From NCBI GenBank assembly GCA_043736515.1, contig JAYTCK010000005.1:1-36852 (forward strand): 36,852 nucleotides of DNA, in the 5' to 3' direction. This document shows positions 16,976 to 25,957 of the stretch, piece after piece (the first letter of the stretch is position 1; the number at the start of each line of letters is the position of its first letter). Source of the stretch: MHLP01 sp043736515 (GTDB lineage Bacteria; Patescibacteriota; Minisyncoccia; Phycocordibacterales; UBA6899). The notes below the pieces were generated by a model. The model was not told the DNA's origin. It saw nothing but the letters and a program-made list of their open reading frames with translations, and ran no database searches. The position numbers and the translations under genes were made by a program.

Positions 16976-17044
16976 TCGTGGCCGCACAGTGGGAGCAACG
17001 GTGTTACGCACACTCCAATGATCAATGAAGGACAAATTTCATGA

Positions 17045-17050
17045 TAGAAT
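17045..17050 (+). promoter_or_regulatory. -10 box of the P-type ATPase gene
   Basis: TAGAAT at 17045-17050 ends 7 nt before the ATG at 17058, as expected for a leaderless mRNA. Confidence 0.5.
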
Positions 17051-17057
17051 TAGAGCA

Positions 17058-19601
17058 ATGAATCGTGTACGTTTTCAGGATATTGCCCTTATGAAGGCGA
17101 ATGATGCGCTCGCCCTTCTCTCTGCTTCGTCAAAGGGTCTTCCGCACGAGGAAGCAGCAAATCGCCTGACTACTAGCGGAAGAAATGAGTTGCCCGGCAA
17201 AGATACACGTTGGAGTGACATACTCCTGCGGCAATTTCGCTCGGCGTTTATATATTTGCTGCTCGCGGCATCCGGCATAGCGCTTTTTTTGGGAGAATAT
17301 CTCGATGCTGGTGTAATATTTCTTTTTCTGGTCATCAACGCGGCATTAGGGTTTTTTCAGGAATATCGCGCCGAGAATGCCCTCAAACTTCTTAAGAGCT
17401 TTGTTGACCGCAAGACAAGAGTCAGACGTGAGGGCAAAGAGATAATCCTCTCCGTCACTGAAGTTGTACCCGGCGACATCATTATTCTTGACGCAGGGGA
17501 TACGATTCCTGCGGACGGATACTTTTTGCTCGCCGAAAGCGTTACTGTCGATGAGTCATCCATGACGGGGGAAAGTAAGCCCATCAACAAGCTCGCAGGT
17601 GCGCTTCTCTATCCGCCGAGCGGATTTTACGGAGCCGACAATATTGGTTTTTCTCGCACCACACTTCTTTCGGGTGATGCAGAACTACTTGTCTTTGCCA
17701 CAGGCAAGGAGACCGAAGTCGGAGCTATCGCAACTCACATGCAAAAGACAGAGAGTCCGAGTGCATTTGAAGCGGGAATCAATCAGTTTAGTAAGTTTAT
17801 ATTAAAATTGGTTCTCACTACGGTTCCGCTCGTGTTTATACTCCATACACTTGTGCAGGGTGATAGTGTGAGCATGGGCGACTTCATGCTTTTCTCAATT
17901 GCACTCACGGTCTCTGCTATTCCAGAGGCACTCCCATTGGTCACAACAATTTCACTTTCTCGTGGAGCGCTGCTTTTGGCGAAAAAACAAGTAGTCCCAC
18001 GACGCCTTTCCGCAATTGAGGACTTGGGAAGCATCGATGTGCTGTGTACCGACAAAACCGGGACCATCACGGAAAACAAGCTTGCAGTCTCATCGGTCTG
18101 GGGAGACGAAGAGGCGGTATTGCGCTATTCACTCATGTTCCCGCTATCTGCAGGTGATGCAAACAGCGCTCAAAATATCGGATTTGATAAGGCACTCTTG
18201 GCACATGCACCGGATACCATCCAGAAAACACTGTCGTCTCTTCGTCGCATTGACGAGCTCCCATTTGATCCGATTCGTCGCAAGGGGACGGTCCTGGTTG
18301 AAGATAAGCATACTGCACTCCTCGTAATGCGTGGGGCACCAGAGGCAGTATTCGGCGCTTGTAAAGGTAAGGTTAAGAAGGAAATTCACGATTGGGTTCT
18401 CGAAACGGGAAGACGAGGTAATCGTGTCCTCGCAATCGCATACAAAGAAATTGAAGAAGGGAAATTGAGTGAAATTAGTGAGGCAGATGAAAAGGGATTT
18501 ACACTTGCGGGCATTGTAGCTTTTTCCGATCCGCTCAAGGCCTCCACAAAAGACGCCATTGCACATGCGGAAAAACTGGGTGTGCATATCAAAATCATCA
18601 CTGGTGACAGCAAAGAAGTTGCTGGATGGGTTGGATACGAAGCAGGAATTCTCGCTTCGTCATTAGACGTGATTGATGGTAATGAATTTGAAAAGCTTTC
18701 CCCCGAAGAAAAACTTATTGCCGTTGAAACATATAATGTGTTTGCGCGAACCATGCCACTACAGAAGCATGAGATTATCGAACTCTTGCAAAAGAAGCAT
18801 CTCGTTGGTTTCTTGGGCGAAGGATTCAATGATGCACCTGCACTGAAAAGTGCACATGTGGGACTCGCCGTTTTGCACGCATCAGATATAGCCCAGGATG
18901 CATCGGACATCATTCTTCTTAACCCATCACTTGAGGTCATCATTGATGGCATCAGGGAGGGGAGAACAATATTTGCCAACTCAATGAAATATATTCGTGC
19001 GACACTTACTTCAAACTTTGGGAATTTTTATGCACTCGCATTCTCGTCATTGTTTATTCCCTATCTTCCGATGCTCCCCATACAGGTTCTGCTCCTCAAC
19101 CTCCTCTCTGACTTCCCGATGATCTCCATCGCGACAGATACAGTTGACGACGATGAACTGAAACAGCCACGTGGGTATAAAGTGGGTGAGATTACCGCAG
19201 TAGCTATTGTACTCGGCATAGTGAGCACGCTTTTTGATTTTGCGTTTTTTGGATATTTTATGCGATTTGAGCCGGCGACCCTGCAGACCATGTGGTTCGT
19301 GGGTAGTATACTTACTGAACTTATCCTACTGTTCTCAATCCGCACAGCGCTTCCATTTTGGCGAGCAAAGAGGCCAGGTGGGATGGTCATTTGGCTCACA
19401 CTCTCCGTCATGATAATAACGGTTGTCATTCCGTTCCTTCCATTTATGCAGCGTACATTTGGGTTCATTGCGCCAAGTATGGGACACTTGGGGGTAGCGG
19501 CATTTCTCGTTCTTCTCTATTTTGCCTCTACTGAAGTGGTGAAGCTCATATTTTATAAATATTGGCATGCAAAACCACCTCATGCGGGACTTTCTCGGTA
19601 G
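17058..19601 (+). CDS. P-type cation-transporting ATPase, MgtA-like
   Basis: This 847-residue membrane pump couples ATP hydrolysis to cation transport. It has an N-terminal cation-ATPase domain, TGES at residues 170-173, PEALPLV in the M4 helix, and the phosphorylation motif DKTGT (D332). An RRKG and RGAPEAVF nucleotide-binding region and TGDS follow. The C-terminal part (SNFGNFYALAFSSLFIPYLP, then MLPIQVLLLNLLSDF, then TVDDDELKQPRGY) closely resembles Mg2+-importing MgtA/P3B ATPases, so magnesium is the best guess; Ca2+ or H+ pumps are alternatives. The hinge motif, normally GDGxNDAPAL, reads GEGFNDAPAL (E588), an Asp-to-Glu change at a magnesium-coordinating position. The start is ATG 17058, 7 nt after the -10 box. 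Confidence 0.88.
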   Translation: MNRVRFQDIALMKANDALALLSASSKGLPHEEAANRLTTSGRNELPGKDTRWSDILLRQFRSAFIYLLLAASGIALFLGEYLDAGVIFLFLVINAALGFFQEYRAENALKLLKSFVDRKTRVRREGKEIILSVTEVVPGDIIILDAGDTIPADGYFLLAESVTVDESSMTGESKPINKLAGALLYPPSGFYGADNIGFSRTTLLSGDAELLVFATGKETEVGAIATHMQKTESPSAFEAGINQFSKFILKLVLTTVPLVFILHTLVQGDSVSMGDFMLFSIALTVSAIPEALPLVTTISLSRGALLLAKKQVVPRRLSAIEDLGSIDVLCTDKTGTITENKLAVSSVWGDEEAVLRYSLMFPLSAGDANSAQNIGFDKALLAHAPDTIQKTLSSLRRIDELPFDPIRRKGTVLVEDKHTALLVMRGAPEAVFGACKGKVKKEIHDWVLETGRRGNRVLAIAYKEIEEGKLSEISEADEKGFTLAGIVAFSDPLKASTKDAIAHAEKLGVHIKIITGDSKEVAGWVGYEAGILASSLDVIDGNEFEKLSPEEKLIAVETYNVFARTMPLQKHEIIELLQKKHLVGFLGEGFNDAPALKSAHVGLAVLHASDIAQDASDIILLNPSLEVIIDGIREGRTIFANSMKYIRATLTSNFGNFYALAFSSLFIPYLPMLPIQVLLLNLLSDFPMISIATDTVDDDELKQPRGYKVGEITAVAIVLGIVSTLFDFAFFGYFMRFEPATLQTMWFVGSILTELILLFSIRTALPFWRAKRPGGMVIWLTLSVMIITVVIPFLPFMQRTFGFIAPSMGHLGVAAFLVLLYFASTEVVKLIFYKYWHAKPPHAGLSR

Positions 19602-19663
19602 GGTATAGAGCATTTAACTCCTTTGTGCTAATCTAACTCTATTATTAAACGGTTTTATCACTC

Positions 19664-20884
19664 ATGTTAATTATGGCGCACAAATATTCTGCTGTTCTTG
19701 TTTCCATCGCCCTGATTGCCTTTAGCGCATTTTTTATTAACAACGCTATCGCAGGAACGCCCGGCACGGTACATGAACGTAAGATCATTACGTATAAAAA
19801 TATTATTTCTGATACAGAGAAGAATATACTGCTCCACGGTGCGCAGGCAACAGAAATTAAACATTTGAGAAACAACAAAAATTCCGTCGCGCTGCTTGAT
19901 GCAGCCGGAGTCGACATGCTCAAGAAGGATTCACGAGTGCTTCGAGTTGAGGATGATGTTATGGCGTTTGCGTTAGGCAGAGTTGAAGCAGCAGGAAAAG
20001 GTGCTCCGGCCCCAACACAACCAGCGGAAGTCCTTCCCTGGGGGATTGATCGCATTGATGCGGAGCGTGTGTGGGGAGCGGCATCCACCACAACAACTGG
20101 TAGTGGTATCAATGTCGCAATCATTGATACAGGAATTGATCTTGCTCATCCAGACCTCCAAGCAAACATAAAGGGAGGCTATAATGCTATTTCGCCCTCA
20201 AAATCAGCGGATGACGACAATGGTCACGGGACTCATGTTGCCGGGACCGTCGGTGCATCTGATAACACAATTGGCGTTATCGGGGTCGCTCCAGCGGTCA
20301 ATCTCTATGCCGTGAAGGTGCTGAATCGTAATGGTTCTGGATTCATTTCCGATATCATCGAGGGAATTGACTGGTCGATTACACAAAACATCCACGTTAT
20401 TAATATGAGCCTCGGTGCTTCGAGTGATGTTCAGGCTCTCCATGACGCGGTTATTCGCGCCAACGCCGCCGGTATTGTGATTGTGGCAGCCGCAGGAAAT
20501 GACAGCGGTGGCCCTGTAGGCTTTCCGGGTGCATACCCTGAGGTAATCAGTGTCTCAGCAACAGATAGTAATAATGTTATCGCTACATTCTCGTCTGTTG
20601 GTACAGAGGTAGACCTTGCAGCTCCTGGGGCAAATATCTACTCAACATATAGAGGAAAAACATACCGCACATTGAATGGCACTTCAATGGCCTCTCCTCA
20701 CGTAGCTGGTGCTGTCGCACTTCTCCTTGGACGGCCATCTGCTTGTGATATTGACGCAAGCGGCACCTGCAGTCCTCTTGAAGTCAAAGCACGACTGGAA
20801 GCCACAGCGCTTGATCTTGGAGCTTTCGGCCATGACAACCAGTACGGCGCCGGCCTTCTCAATATTTGGAACGCAATTCAATAG
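19664..20884 (+). CDS. Secreted subtilisin-like serine protease (S8)
   Basis: This 406-residue pre-pro-enzyme has a signal peptide (about residues 8-31, AVLVSIALIAFSAFFINNAIAG). A short I9-like propeptide (about 38-105, KIITYKNIISDTEKNILLHG, VLRVEDDV) and the S8 catalytic domain follow. The catalytic triad is visible: D155 in IIDTGIDLAHPDL, H188 in NGHGTHVAGTVG and S341 in NGTSMASPHVAGAVALLLG. The mature start is probably near PWGIDRIDAERVW. The protein would act outside the cell, in nutrition, attachment to other cells or processing of the surface proteins encoded upstream; the target is not known. A strong bidirectional terminator follows. Confidence 0.95.
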   Translation: MLIMAHKYSAVLVSIALIAFSAFFINNAIAGTPGTVHERKIITYKNIISDTEKNILLHGAQATEIKHLRNNKNSVALLDAAGVDMLKKDSRVLRVEDDVMAFALGRVEAAGKGAPAPTQPAEVLPWGIDRIDAERVWGAASTTTTGSGINVAIIDTGIDLAHPDLQANIKGGYNAISPSKSADDDNGHGTHVAGTVGASDNTIGVIGVAPAVNLYAVKVLNRNGSGFISDIIEGIDWSITQNIHVINMSLGASSDVQALHDAVIRANAAGIVIVAAAGNDSGGPVGFPGAYPEVISVSATDSNNVIATFSSVGTEVDLAAPGANIYSTYRGKTYRTLNGTSMASPHVAGAVALLLGRPSACDIDASGTCSPLEVKARLEATALDLGAFGHDNQYGAGLLNIWNAIQ

Positions 20885-20898
20885 AAAACCTGAAAGCG

Positions 20899-20940
20899 AA
20901 CAAAAAACATTTGCCCACGGCAGATGTTTTTTGTTAAGTT
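20899..20940. terminator. Bidirectional intrinsic terminator
   Basis: AACAAAAAACATTTGCC (20899-20915) pairs with GGCAGATGTTTTTTGTT (20919-20935) around a 3-nt loop. An A-run on one side and a T-run on the other allow use in both directions between convergent genes. Confidence 0.85.
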
Positions 20941-20942
20941 TT

Positions 20943-20982
20943 AATTATGTTAACTGTAACGGCCGTTACAGTTAACATAATT
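20943..20982. repeat. Perfect 40-bp palindrome
   Basis: Bases 20943-20962 and 20963-20982 are exact reverse complements with no spacer; the centre is ACGGCCGT. It lies between the terminator and the end of the minus-strand methyltransferase gene. It could be a second terminator for the minus strand (A/T-rich flanks), a protein-binding site or a recombination site. Confidence 0.8.
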
Positions 20983-21017
20983 TTGTTTTGTCGTTATTTT
21001 TAGACAAGAAGGAGGAG

Positions 21018-22223
21018 CTAAGAGAGACGCTTGGCGCCGAGATAGAGGAAGAGCGGAATCTCTTTGCGAGCGTTATTTTCTGCACGTGCTCTCGGCCCTG
21101 AGTCTGAATCTTTGTGCGAGATCCACTCCTCGAGCCGATCAACGGCAAATCCTGCCTTTGCGAGGGCTTTAAAATAGTATTGGAGTGGCCGATGAAATGA
21201 AATCGTTTGTGGGGAGTCGGTCATTCCGGGATGCATTTCGATTGCGGACGTTGATTCAGACATATATTGATCAATACGGCGATACTGCACCTTTTTTTTG
21301 TCGTCATACTCCCACGAGGATTGCTTGGGAATGCGGTATGCAGGATGGTTCATCACGAGGTGGATTGCCCCACCCAGCTTGAGCATGCGCGCTGCTTCTG
21401 CAAATACTTTTTGGACGTGTTCAATGTTTTGAATCGCCAGCACAATAACAACCTTATCTTTCGTTTGGTTGGAGATAATAGGACAATCCTCTGCCTTGCC
21501 CACATGGTAGGAGACCGAAGGTGCAGCTTTGCGCGCAATGGCGATGAGTTCCTCGCTGATATCAATACCTGTAACAACTGCGCCCCCTCCCGCAAACGCT
21601 TTTGCAAAATATCCGCTTCCACAGGCAAGATCAACAATAGCCTCACGACTTCTCGGGTCAACGAGTCGAAGGAGGTTGGGGAGTATTACTTTCTGATGAT
21701 AGGTATCATCCTCACTCAAGTGCTTGTCATACCACGATGCGACACTACCCCACGATGCGCTCGCAACGCGTGGCTTGTTCGGCGCACTAAACTTCTTGGG
21801 AGGAGTAGAGGCTGACCTTGAGGCTCCGGGCGCTTCCTTTCTTGGGCGGTATGGTGCGGAGGCGATAGGTTTTCTTATTGCGGGGCGCGCAGCTGCAACG
21901 GGTTTCTTTGCCACAGTCCTAGGTGGTGCTTCAGTGGTTTTTTTTACAGCTCCTTTAAACGGCGCACTTGCGCCCCGAGGAGCACGTGGAGCTGGTCCCT
22001 GCCTTAGAAACGATTCATAGCGTCTCGAGGCAGCTTCTCTGCGATATTTTAGGTCAGTGGACTCGACTGACGATTTTGTTGGATTGGTTGGTTTTGAGGA
22101 CAAAGCAGCTTTGCTTGGTGATTTTACAGCACCTTTGTATGACGCGGATGCGCCACGTTTTACAGGGTAACTTTTTGTGCTTTTCGTGAAAGAACGTTTA
22201 TTTTCAGAATTTCTTTTGATCAT
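21018..22223 (-). CDS. Class I SAM-dependent methyltransferase with repetitive basic N-terminal tail
   Basis: The protein has 401 residues. Residues about 155-401 form a methyltransferase type 11-like domain: motif I IVDLACGSGYFAKAF, GIDISEELIAIARKA as the acidic binding loop, and ILAIQNIEHVQKVF followed by LKLGGAIHLVMNH. The substrate is unknown; a small molecule, lipid or nucleic acid are all possible. The first 150 residues are low-complexity, rich in Lys, Arg, Ala, Pro and Ser, and contain the repeat RGASA(S/P)(Y/F)KGAVK twice plus related SAS and KP-rich pieces. Such a tail would suit binding to RNA, DNA or the ribosome (inference). ATG 22223 was chosen over a longer non-ATG frame. The gene converges with the subtilase gene. 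Confidence 0.85.
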   Translation of the reverse strand: MIKRNSENKRSFTKSTKSYPVKRGASASYKGAVKSPSKAALSSKPTNPTKSSVESTDLKYRREAASRRYESFLRQGPAPRAPRGASAPFKGAVKKTTEAPPRTVAKKPVAAARPAIRKPIASAPYRPRKEAPGASRSASTPPKKFSAPNKPRVASASWGSVASWYDKHLSEDDTYHQKVILPNLLRLVDPRSREAIVDLACGSGYFAKAFAGGGAVVTGIDISEELIAIARKAAPSVSYHVGKAEDCPIISNQTKDKVVIVLAIQNIEHVQKVFAEAARMLKLGGAIHLVMNHPAYRIPKQSSWEYDDKKKVQYRRIDQYMSESTSAIEMHPGMTDSPQTISFHRPLQYYFKALAKAGFAVDRLEEWISHKDSDSGPRARAENNARKEIPLFLYLGAKRLS

Positions 22224-22269
22224 AGGCGCATTCTCGCACAAATTACACAATAAACAAAATTCACAGTAG

Positions 22270-22297
22270 GTGATAAAAACTCCCCTCGTATTAAAGA
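22270..22297 (-). terminator. Intrinsic terminator of the deaminase gene
   Basis: On the minus strand, CTCCCCTC and GAGGGGAG form a hairpin followed by TTTTTAT, just after the stop codon at 22311. Confidence 0.85.
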
Positions 22298-22310
22298 GGG
22301 GAGCAACTTT

Positions 22311-22829
22311 TTATGGGGTCCAAATTTGTCCGCTATGCCTGACGGGCGGGCCACCTACTATGCCGTCGTATTCAATAAGCTGCACACCAGCGTCACGGAA
22401 CATTTTGCGTGCGACGATGATCTCATCAAACCAGGCAGAGCCAGGTGGGGTGCGATCATGCGCCTGTTTGTGCGTAACGAGCGTGGTAATCCCCGCCGCT
22501 ATAATTTCTTTTGCACAATCGGTGCATGCGGCCCATGGACAAACGAGTGTGTGTCCGTCGAGTTGGCATTCCGAATGTAGTCGGCGTGTAGTATCGAGCA
22601 CGGTACGTTCGGCGTGGTGGACGTATTTGTATTTAAGTGCCCGGTCATTCCAAATCTGAGGAGTGTCAGGAATTTTTTTCGGCAGGCGGTTGCAGTCGCT
22701 CCCGATAATGAGTCTAGACCCCAGTATGCTCCGCGTGTCGACGACCAGCGCCCCATTTTGTGTCGATGGGTCAGGGCTCTTCGTCGCAGCTTCATATGCT
22801 TTCTTCAGCAGTTCCTTCCAATGCTCCAT
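22311..22829 (-). CDS. Deoxycytidylate (dCMP) deaminase-like protein
   Basis: This 172-residue zinc-dependent deaminase has the characteristic motifs: SPDPSTQNGALVVD near the N-terminus, HHAERTVL (zinc-binding His and catalytic Glu) and CPWAACTDC (two zinc-binding Cys). The family converts dCMP to dUMP for dTTP synthesis; other members act on free nucleosides or RNA, so exact specificity is open. Its length fits dCMP deaminases. The start ATG at 22829 has AAGGATGAG just upstream. It is divergent from typA, with a perfect 12-bp palindrome between them, and ends at its own terminator. Confidence 0.85.
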   Translation of the reverse strand: MEHWKELLKKAYEAATKSPDPSTQNGALVVDTRSILGSRLIIGSDCNRLPKKIPDTPQIWNDRALKYKYVHHAERTVLDTTRRLHSECQLDGHTLVCPWAACTDCAKEIIAAGITTLVTHKQAHDRTPPGSAWFDEIIVARKMFRDAGVQLIEYDGIVGGPPVRHSGQIWTP

Positions 22830-22842
22830 GTCTCATCCTTTT

Positions 22843-22854
22843 GTTTGTACAAAC
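22843..22854. promoter_or_regulatory. Possible operator palindrome between divergent genes
   Basis: GTTTGTACAAAC is a perfect 12-bp palindrome located about 14 nt upstream of the deaminase start. Its role as a repressor site is inference. Confidence 0.3.
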
Positions 22855-22901
22855 CTAATATATTTTACCCACAGAGAGAATGAGTGGATACTTCACGCGT
22901 A

Positions 22902-22958
22902 TTGCAAAATATGCCCCAATACGCTATGGTAGAAGTATTGACGCTCGCACTGCGGGCG
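22902..22958 (+). promoter_or_regulatory. typA promoter and hairpin in its short leader
   Basis: TTGCAA (22902-22907) and TATGGT (22924-22929) are spaced by 16 nt. CGCTCGCA (22942-22949) pairs with TGCGGGCG (22951-22958), ending 9 nt before the ATG at 22968. The hairpin could limit ribosome access. Confidence 0.45.
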
Positions 22959-22967
22959 TTTGCTTTT

Positions 22968-24764
22968 ATGGAAATTCGTAATATTGCAATAATCGCCCAC
23001 GTTGACCACGGCAAGACAACCTTGACCGATTCACTCATGCGCCAAACCGGCATGTTCGCCGAGGGGGAGAGTATGGATTCTAACGCGCTCGAGCTTGAGC
23101 GTGGTATAACCATCTACTCGAAAAATACCTCTGCAATGTGGAAGGGCACGAAGATCAACATCGTCGACACTCCCGGCCACGCAGATTTCGGTTCTGAGGT
23201 TGAACGCGTACTCCGCTCAATTGATTGCGTGCTCCTTATTGTCGACGCGCAGGAAGGTCCCATGCCTCAGACACGGTTTGTGCTCAAAAAATCTCTTGAG
23301 CTAGGACTTAAACCTATTGTTGTTATCAACAAGATCGACAAGCCTGCTGCAAATCCCGACGAAGTTGAAGAAAAGGTATTTGAGCTTTTTATGGATCTTG
23401 GTGCTAATGACGCGCAGCTGAGTTTCCCTGTAGTCTACGCTATCGGACGCGAAGGCATTGCAAAGAGGAAGCTCGCAGATACATCAACAGACCTCTCTCC
23501 GCTCCTTGATCTCGTACTCGAGCATGTGCCCGTGGCTTCAGTAGCAGGTCAAAGCGACAAGCCGCTTCGCGCACAGCCATTCAACCTCGCATATGACAAT
23601 TATCTCGGTCGCCTCGGGATCGCACGCATTGTCGACGGCAAAATTAAGGTTGCCGATAATATTGTGCTGACTCAAACTGACGGCACGACCTACAAAGGCA
23701 AGGTAAGCAAGCTTTTCACCTTTAAGGGTATCAAGCGTGAAGAAGTGACAGAGATTGAAGCAGGAGACATCGGTATCATCGCCGGCATCCCTGAAATTTT
23801 TATCGGAGAAACAATTTCCCATACTCCTGACGTCGAGCTGCTCCCTGCTATCACTGTCGACGAGCCCACCATTGAACTCAACTTCCTGGTGAACAATTCT
23901 CCTTTTGCAGGCAAGGAAGGGAAGTATGTTACATCACGACAGATCCGTGAACGCCTCCAAAAAGAACTTGAAGTGAACGTTGGACTCCGCGTCGACTTTG
24001 TCAGCTCGTCGGGAGACACATTCAAGGTTGCCGGTCGCGGCGAGCTTCATGTCGCCATTCTTCTTGAGAACATGCGCCGCGAAGGATTTGAACTTCAGGT
24101 TTCTCAGCCACAGGTCATTATCAAAGAAGTAGACGGAGTGAGATGTGAGCCATTTGAAGAGGTGACCATCGACGTACCAAGCGAATCCCAGGGTGCAGTT
24201 ATCCAAAAGCTTGGTGAGCGCGGAGCAGTCATGAATAACATGTCTCAGACACACAACCTCATTCGTATGATCTTTGAGGGGCCAACACGCGGACTCTTGG
24301 GCTACCGCAATCAGTTCGTTGTTGATACGAAGGGTGAGGGAATTATGTCGTCACGCGTTATTGGCTTCAAGCCGTACGCAGGTGTGATCGTCCGCCGCGC
24401 TGCTGGTTCTATGGTTTCAATGGCAAACGGCAAAGCGCTCGGGTACTCACTCGCAAACCTCCAGGAGCGCGGTGAGCTCTACATCGGTCCGAATGGTGAA
24501 GTCTACGAAGGAATGGTCATCGGCAACACCGCAAAAGGTGATGAAATGCCCGTTAACCCAACAAAAGGAAAGCAGCTGACGAATATGCGCGCCTCAGGCA
24601 CTGACGATGCACTCAACCTCGTTCCACCCCATCCGGTAGGTATTGAGAATGGTCTTGAGATCATGACTGATGATGAATACCTCGAAATCACCCCAAAATC
24701 TGTGCGCCTCCGCAAGCAGTATCTCACTGAAGCCGAGCGCTCGAAGCACAAGCGGAAAGACTAA
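22968..24764 (+). CDS. typA: Ribosome-associated translational GTPase TypA/BipA
   Basis: This 598-residue GTPase of the EF-G superfamily acts on the ribosome in assembly and stress adaptation. Motifs are G1 AHVDHGKTT (beginning residue 9), the switch segment LELERGITI, G3 DTPGHADF and G4 NKIDK. A beta-barrel domain II, EF-G-like domains III and V (GRGELHVAILLENMRREGFE, then GPTRGLLGYRNQF) and the BipA-specific C-terminal domain ending KHKRKD follow. Length is normal for the family. The start ATG at 22968 matches the family's usual beginning (MEIRNIAIIAHVDHG); a frame extended to 22884 covers the promoter and was not used. Confidence 0.97.
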   Translation: MEIRNIAIIAHVDHGKTTLTDSLMRQTGMFAEGESMDSNALELERGITIYSKNTSAMWKGTKINIVDTPGHADFGSEVERVLRSIDCVLLIVDAQEGPMPQTRFVLKKSLELGLKPIVVINKIDKPAANPDEVEEKVFELFMDLGANDAQLSFPVVYAIGREGIAKRKLADTSTDLSPLLDLVLEHVPVASVAGQSDKPLRAQPFNLAYDNYLGRLGIARIVDGKIKVADNIVLTQTDGTTYKGKVSKLFTFKGIKREEVTEIEAGDIGIIAGIPEIFIGETISHTPDVELLPAITVDEPTIELNFLVNNSPFAGKEGKYVTSRQIRERLQKELEVNVGLRVDFVSSSGDTFKVAGRGELHVAILLENMRREGFELQVSQPQVIIKEVDGVRCEPFEEVTIDVPSESQGAVIQKLGERGAVMNNMSQTHNLIRMIFEGPTRGLLGYRNQFVVDTKGEGIMSSRVIGFKPYAGVIVRRAAGSMVSMANGKALGYSLANLQERGELYIGPNGEVYEGMVIGNTAKGDEMPVNPTKGKQLTNMRASGTDDALNLVPPHPVGIENGLEIMTDDEYLEITPKSVRLRKQYLTEAERSKHKRKD

Positions 24765-24843
24765 GAGGATCATTTCTTATGAACCGTTCGACAACTAAAA
24801 GTACTTGTGCTAGCCTAGCGGTAGTTTGCTGAAGGAGAAATTA

Positions 24844-25119
24844 ATGAGCCCGTTTTTATCGGCAGCTATTGGTGTCGCGATCGGATACTTTTTTAAGCGC
24901 ATCGTACTTTGGATAGTCACCGGCATTCTTTCGCTCAGTGCTTCGTATTTATTGGTGGTGACATGGAACAAAGAAATCGCAGCGCTCATAGGCCTCATTG
25001 CTGTTTCAGCCGCCTTTTGGGTGATTGTTCCGATGTGGATCACTCATGTGGTAAAGAATATTCGCCGTCAGGGTGACAATGGCTGGTGGAAAAAACTCAA
25101 AGAAAAAGTGCTGGATTGA
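24844..25119 (+). CDS. Small two- or three-helix membrane protein
   Basis: This is a 91-residue protein of unknown function. Hydrophobic segments are at about residues 3-16, 21-41 (IVLWIVTGILSLSASYLLVV) and 46-70 (ALIGLIAVSAAFWVIVPMWI). A basic amphipathic tail (RRQGDNGWWKKLKEK) follows. AAGGAG lies 7 nt before ATG 24844, which is why this start was chosen over the TTG at 24826. It follows typA by 79 nt and ends at a clear terminator. Confidence 0.75.
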   Translation: MSPFLSAAIGVAIGYFFKRIVLWIVTGILSLSASYLLVVTWNKEIAALIGLIAVSAAFWVIVPMWITHVVKNIRRQGDNGWWKKLKEKVLD

Positions 25120-25125
25120 AAGATC

Positions 25126-25151
25126 AACGCGAGTACGTACTCGCGTTTTTT
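25126..25151 (+). terminator. Intrinsic terminator
   Basis: AACGCGAGTAC pairs with GTACTCGCGTT and a T-run follows (25146-25151). The stem is a perfect palindrome. Confidence 0.9.
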
Positions 25152-25185
25152 CATACTCTTCATAATAAATAACCCAATTTTCTGC

Positions 25186-25191
25186 TATACT
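25186..25191 (+). promoter_or_regulatory. -10 box giving a leaderless ABC mRNA
   Basis: TATACT at 25186-25191 ends 7 nt before the ATG at 25199. Confidence 0.55.
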
Positions 25192-25198
25192 CATAGCC

Positions 25199-25948
25199 AT
25201 GTCTGCACTCACTATCACCAATCTCAAGAAAACCTACCGAGACAAAAAGGTTGGACGCGAGGTACTTCATGGGCTCAACCTCACCATTCCACGTGGACAG
25301 TTTTTTGGTTTACTCGGTCCAAATGGCGCAGGGAAGACAACAACGATCAATTGCGTAACAGGCATAAGCCAACCCACTGATGGAGTCATTGCTGTTATGG
25401 ATTTTGACGTCGTTAAGGACTACAGGAAGGCAAGAGCGATGGTAGGTCTTTCTCCACAAGAGTTTAATATCGACACCTTTCAGACGATTGACGAAATACT
25501 CGACTATCAAGCGGGATTTTTCGGCATTGTTGGGGAAGAAATGAAAGCACGGCGCGAAGCTATGCTGACACAATTCGATCTGATAGAGCACCGCGACAAA
25601 AAATTTCAGTTTCTTTCGGGAGGGCTCAAGCGTCGTGCGACACTTGCCAAGGCGATGATGCACAACCCGGAGCTTCTCATTCTTGATGAGCCAACTGCAG
25701 GAGTGGATGTTGAGACACGTCATGCATTATGGAAATTCCTCAAAGAACTGCATGCAAACGGTAAAACGATCATACTCACTTCGCACTACCTCGAAGAAGT
25801 GGAAAGTCTTTGTGAACGCGTAGCGATCATTAAGGATGGAAATATCGTGGTCGACGATACAGTCGCAAATCTCACCGACCTGCCTGCGCAGTCAGGAAAG
25901 AAAAAATTGGAGGAGGTCTATTTAGCAACCGTAGGCGCAGCCCTTTAA
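25199..25948 (+). CDS. ABC-2 type transporter ATPase
   Basis: This 249-residue ATPase powers an ABC-2 exporter with the permease encoded next. It has Walker A GPNGAGKTT (about residues 38-46), a Q-loop region SPQEFNID, the signature FLSGGLKRRATLAKAM, Walker B LLILDEPTAGVD and the switch His in TSHYLEE. ABC-2 pairs export polysaccharides, lipids, drugs or peptides; nothing here fixes the substrate. It is separated from the permease by 9 nt, so they form one operon. Confidence 0.93.
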   Translation: MSALTITNLKKTYRDKKVGREVLHGLNLTIPRGQFFGLLGPNGAGKTTTINCVTGISQPTDGVIAVMDFDVVKDYRKARAMVGLSPQEFNIDTFQTIDEILDYQAGFFGIVGEEMKARREAMLTQFDLIEHRDKKFQFLSGGLKRRATLAKAMMHNPELLILDEPTAGVDVETRHALWKFLKELHANGKTIILTSHYLEEVESLCERVAIIKDGNIVVDDTVANLTDLPAQSGKKKLEEVYLATVGAAL

Positions 25949-25957
25949 GTAAATATC

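Noticed and set aside
18386..18979. 197-codon minus-strand open frame
   Set aside because: Antisense shadow of the P-type ATPase, whose motifs in this region are clear.
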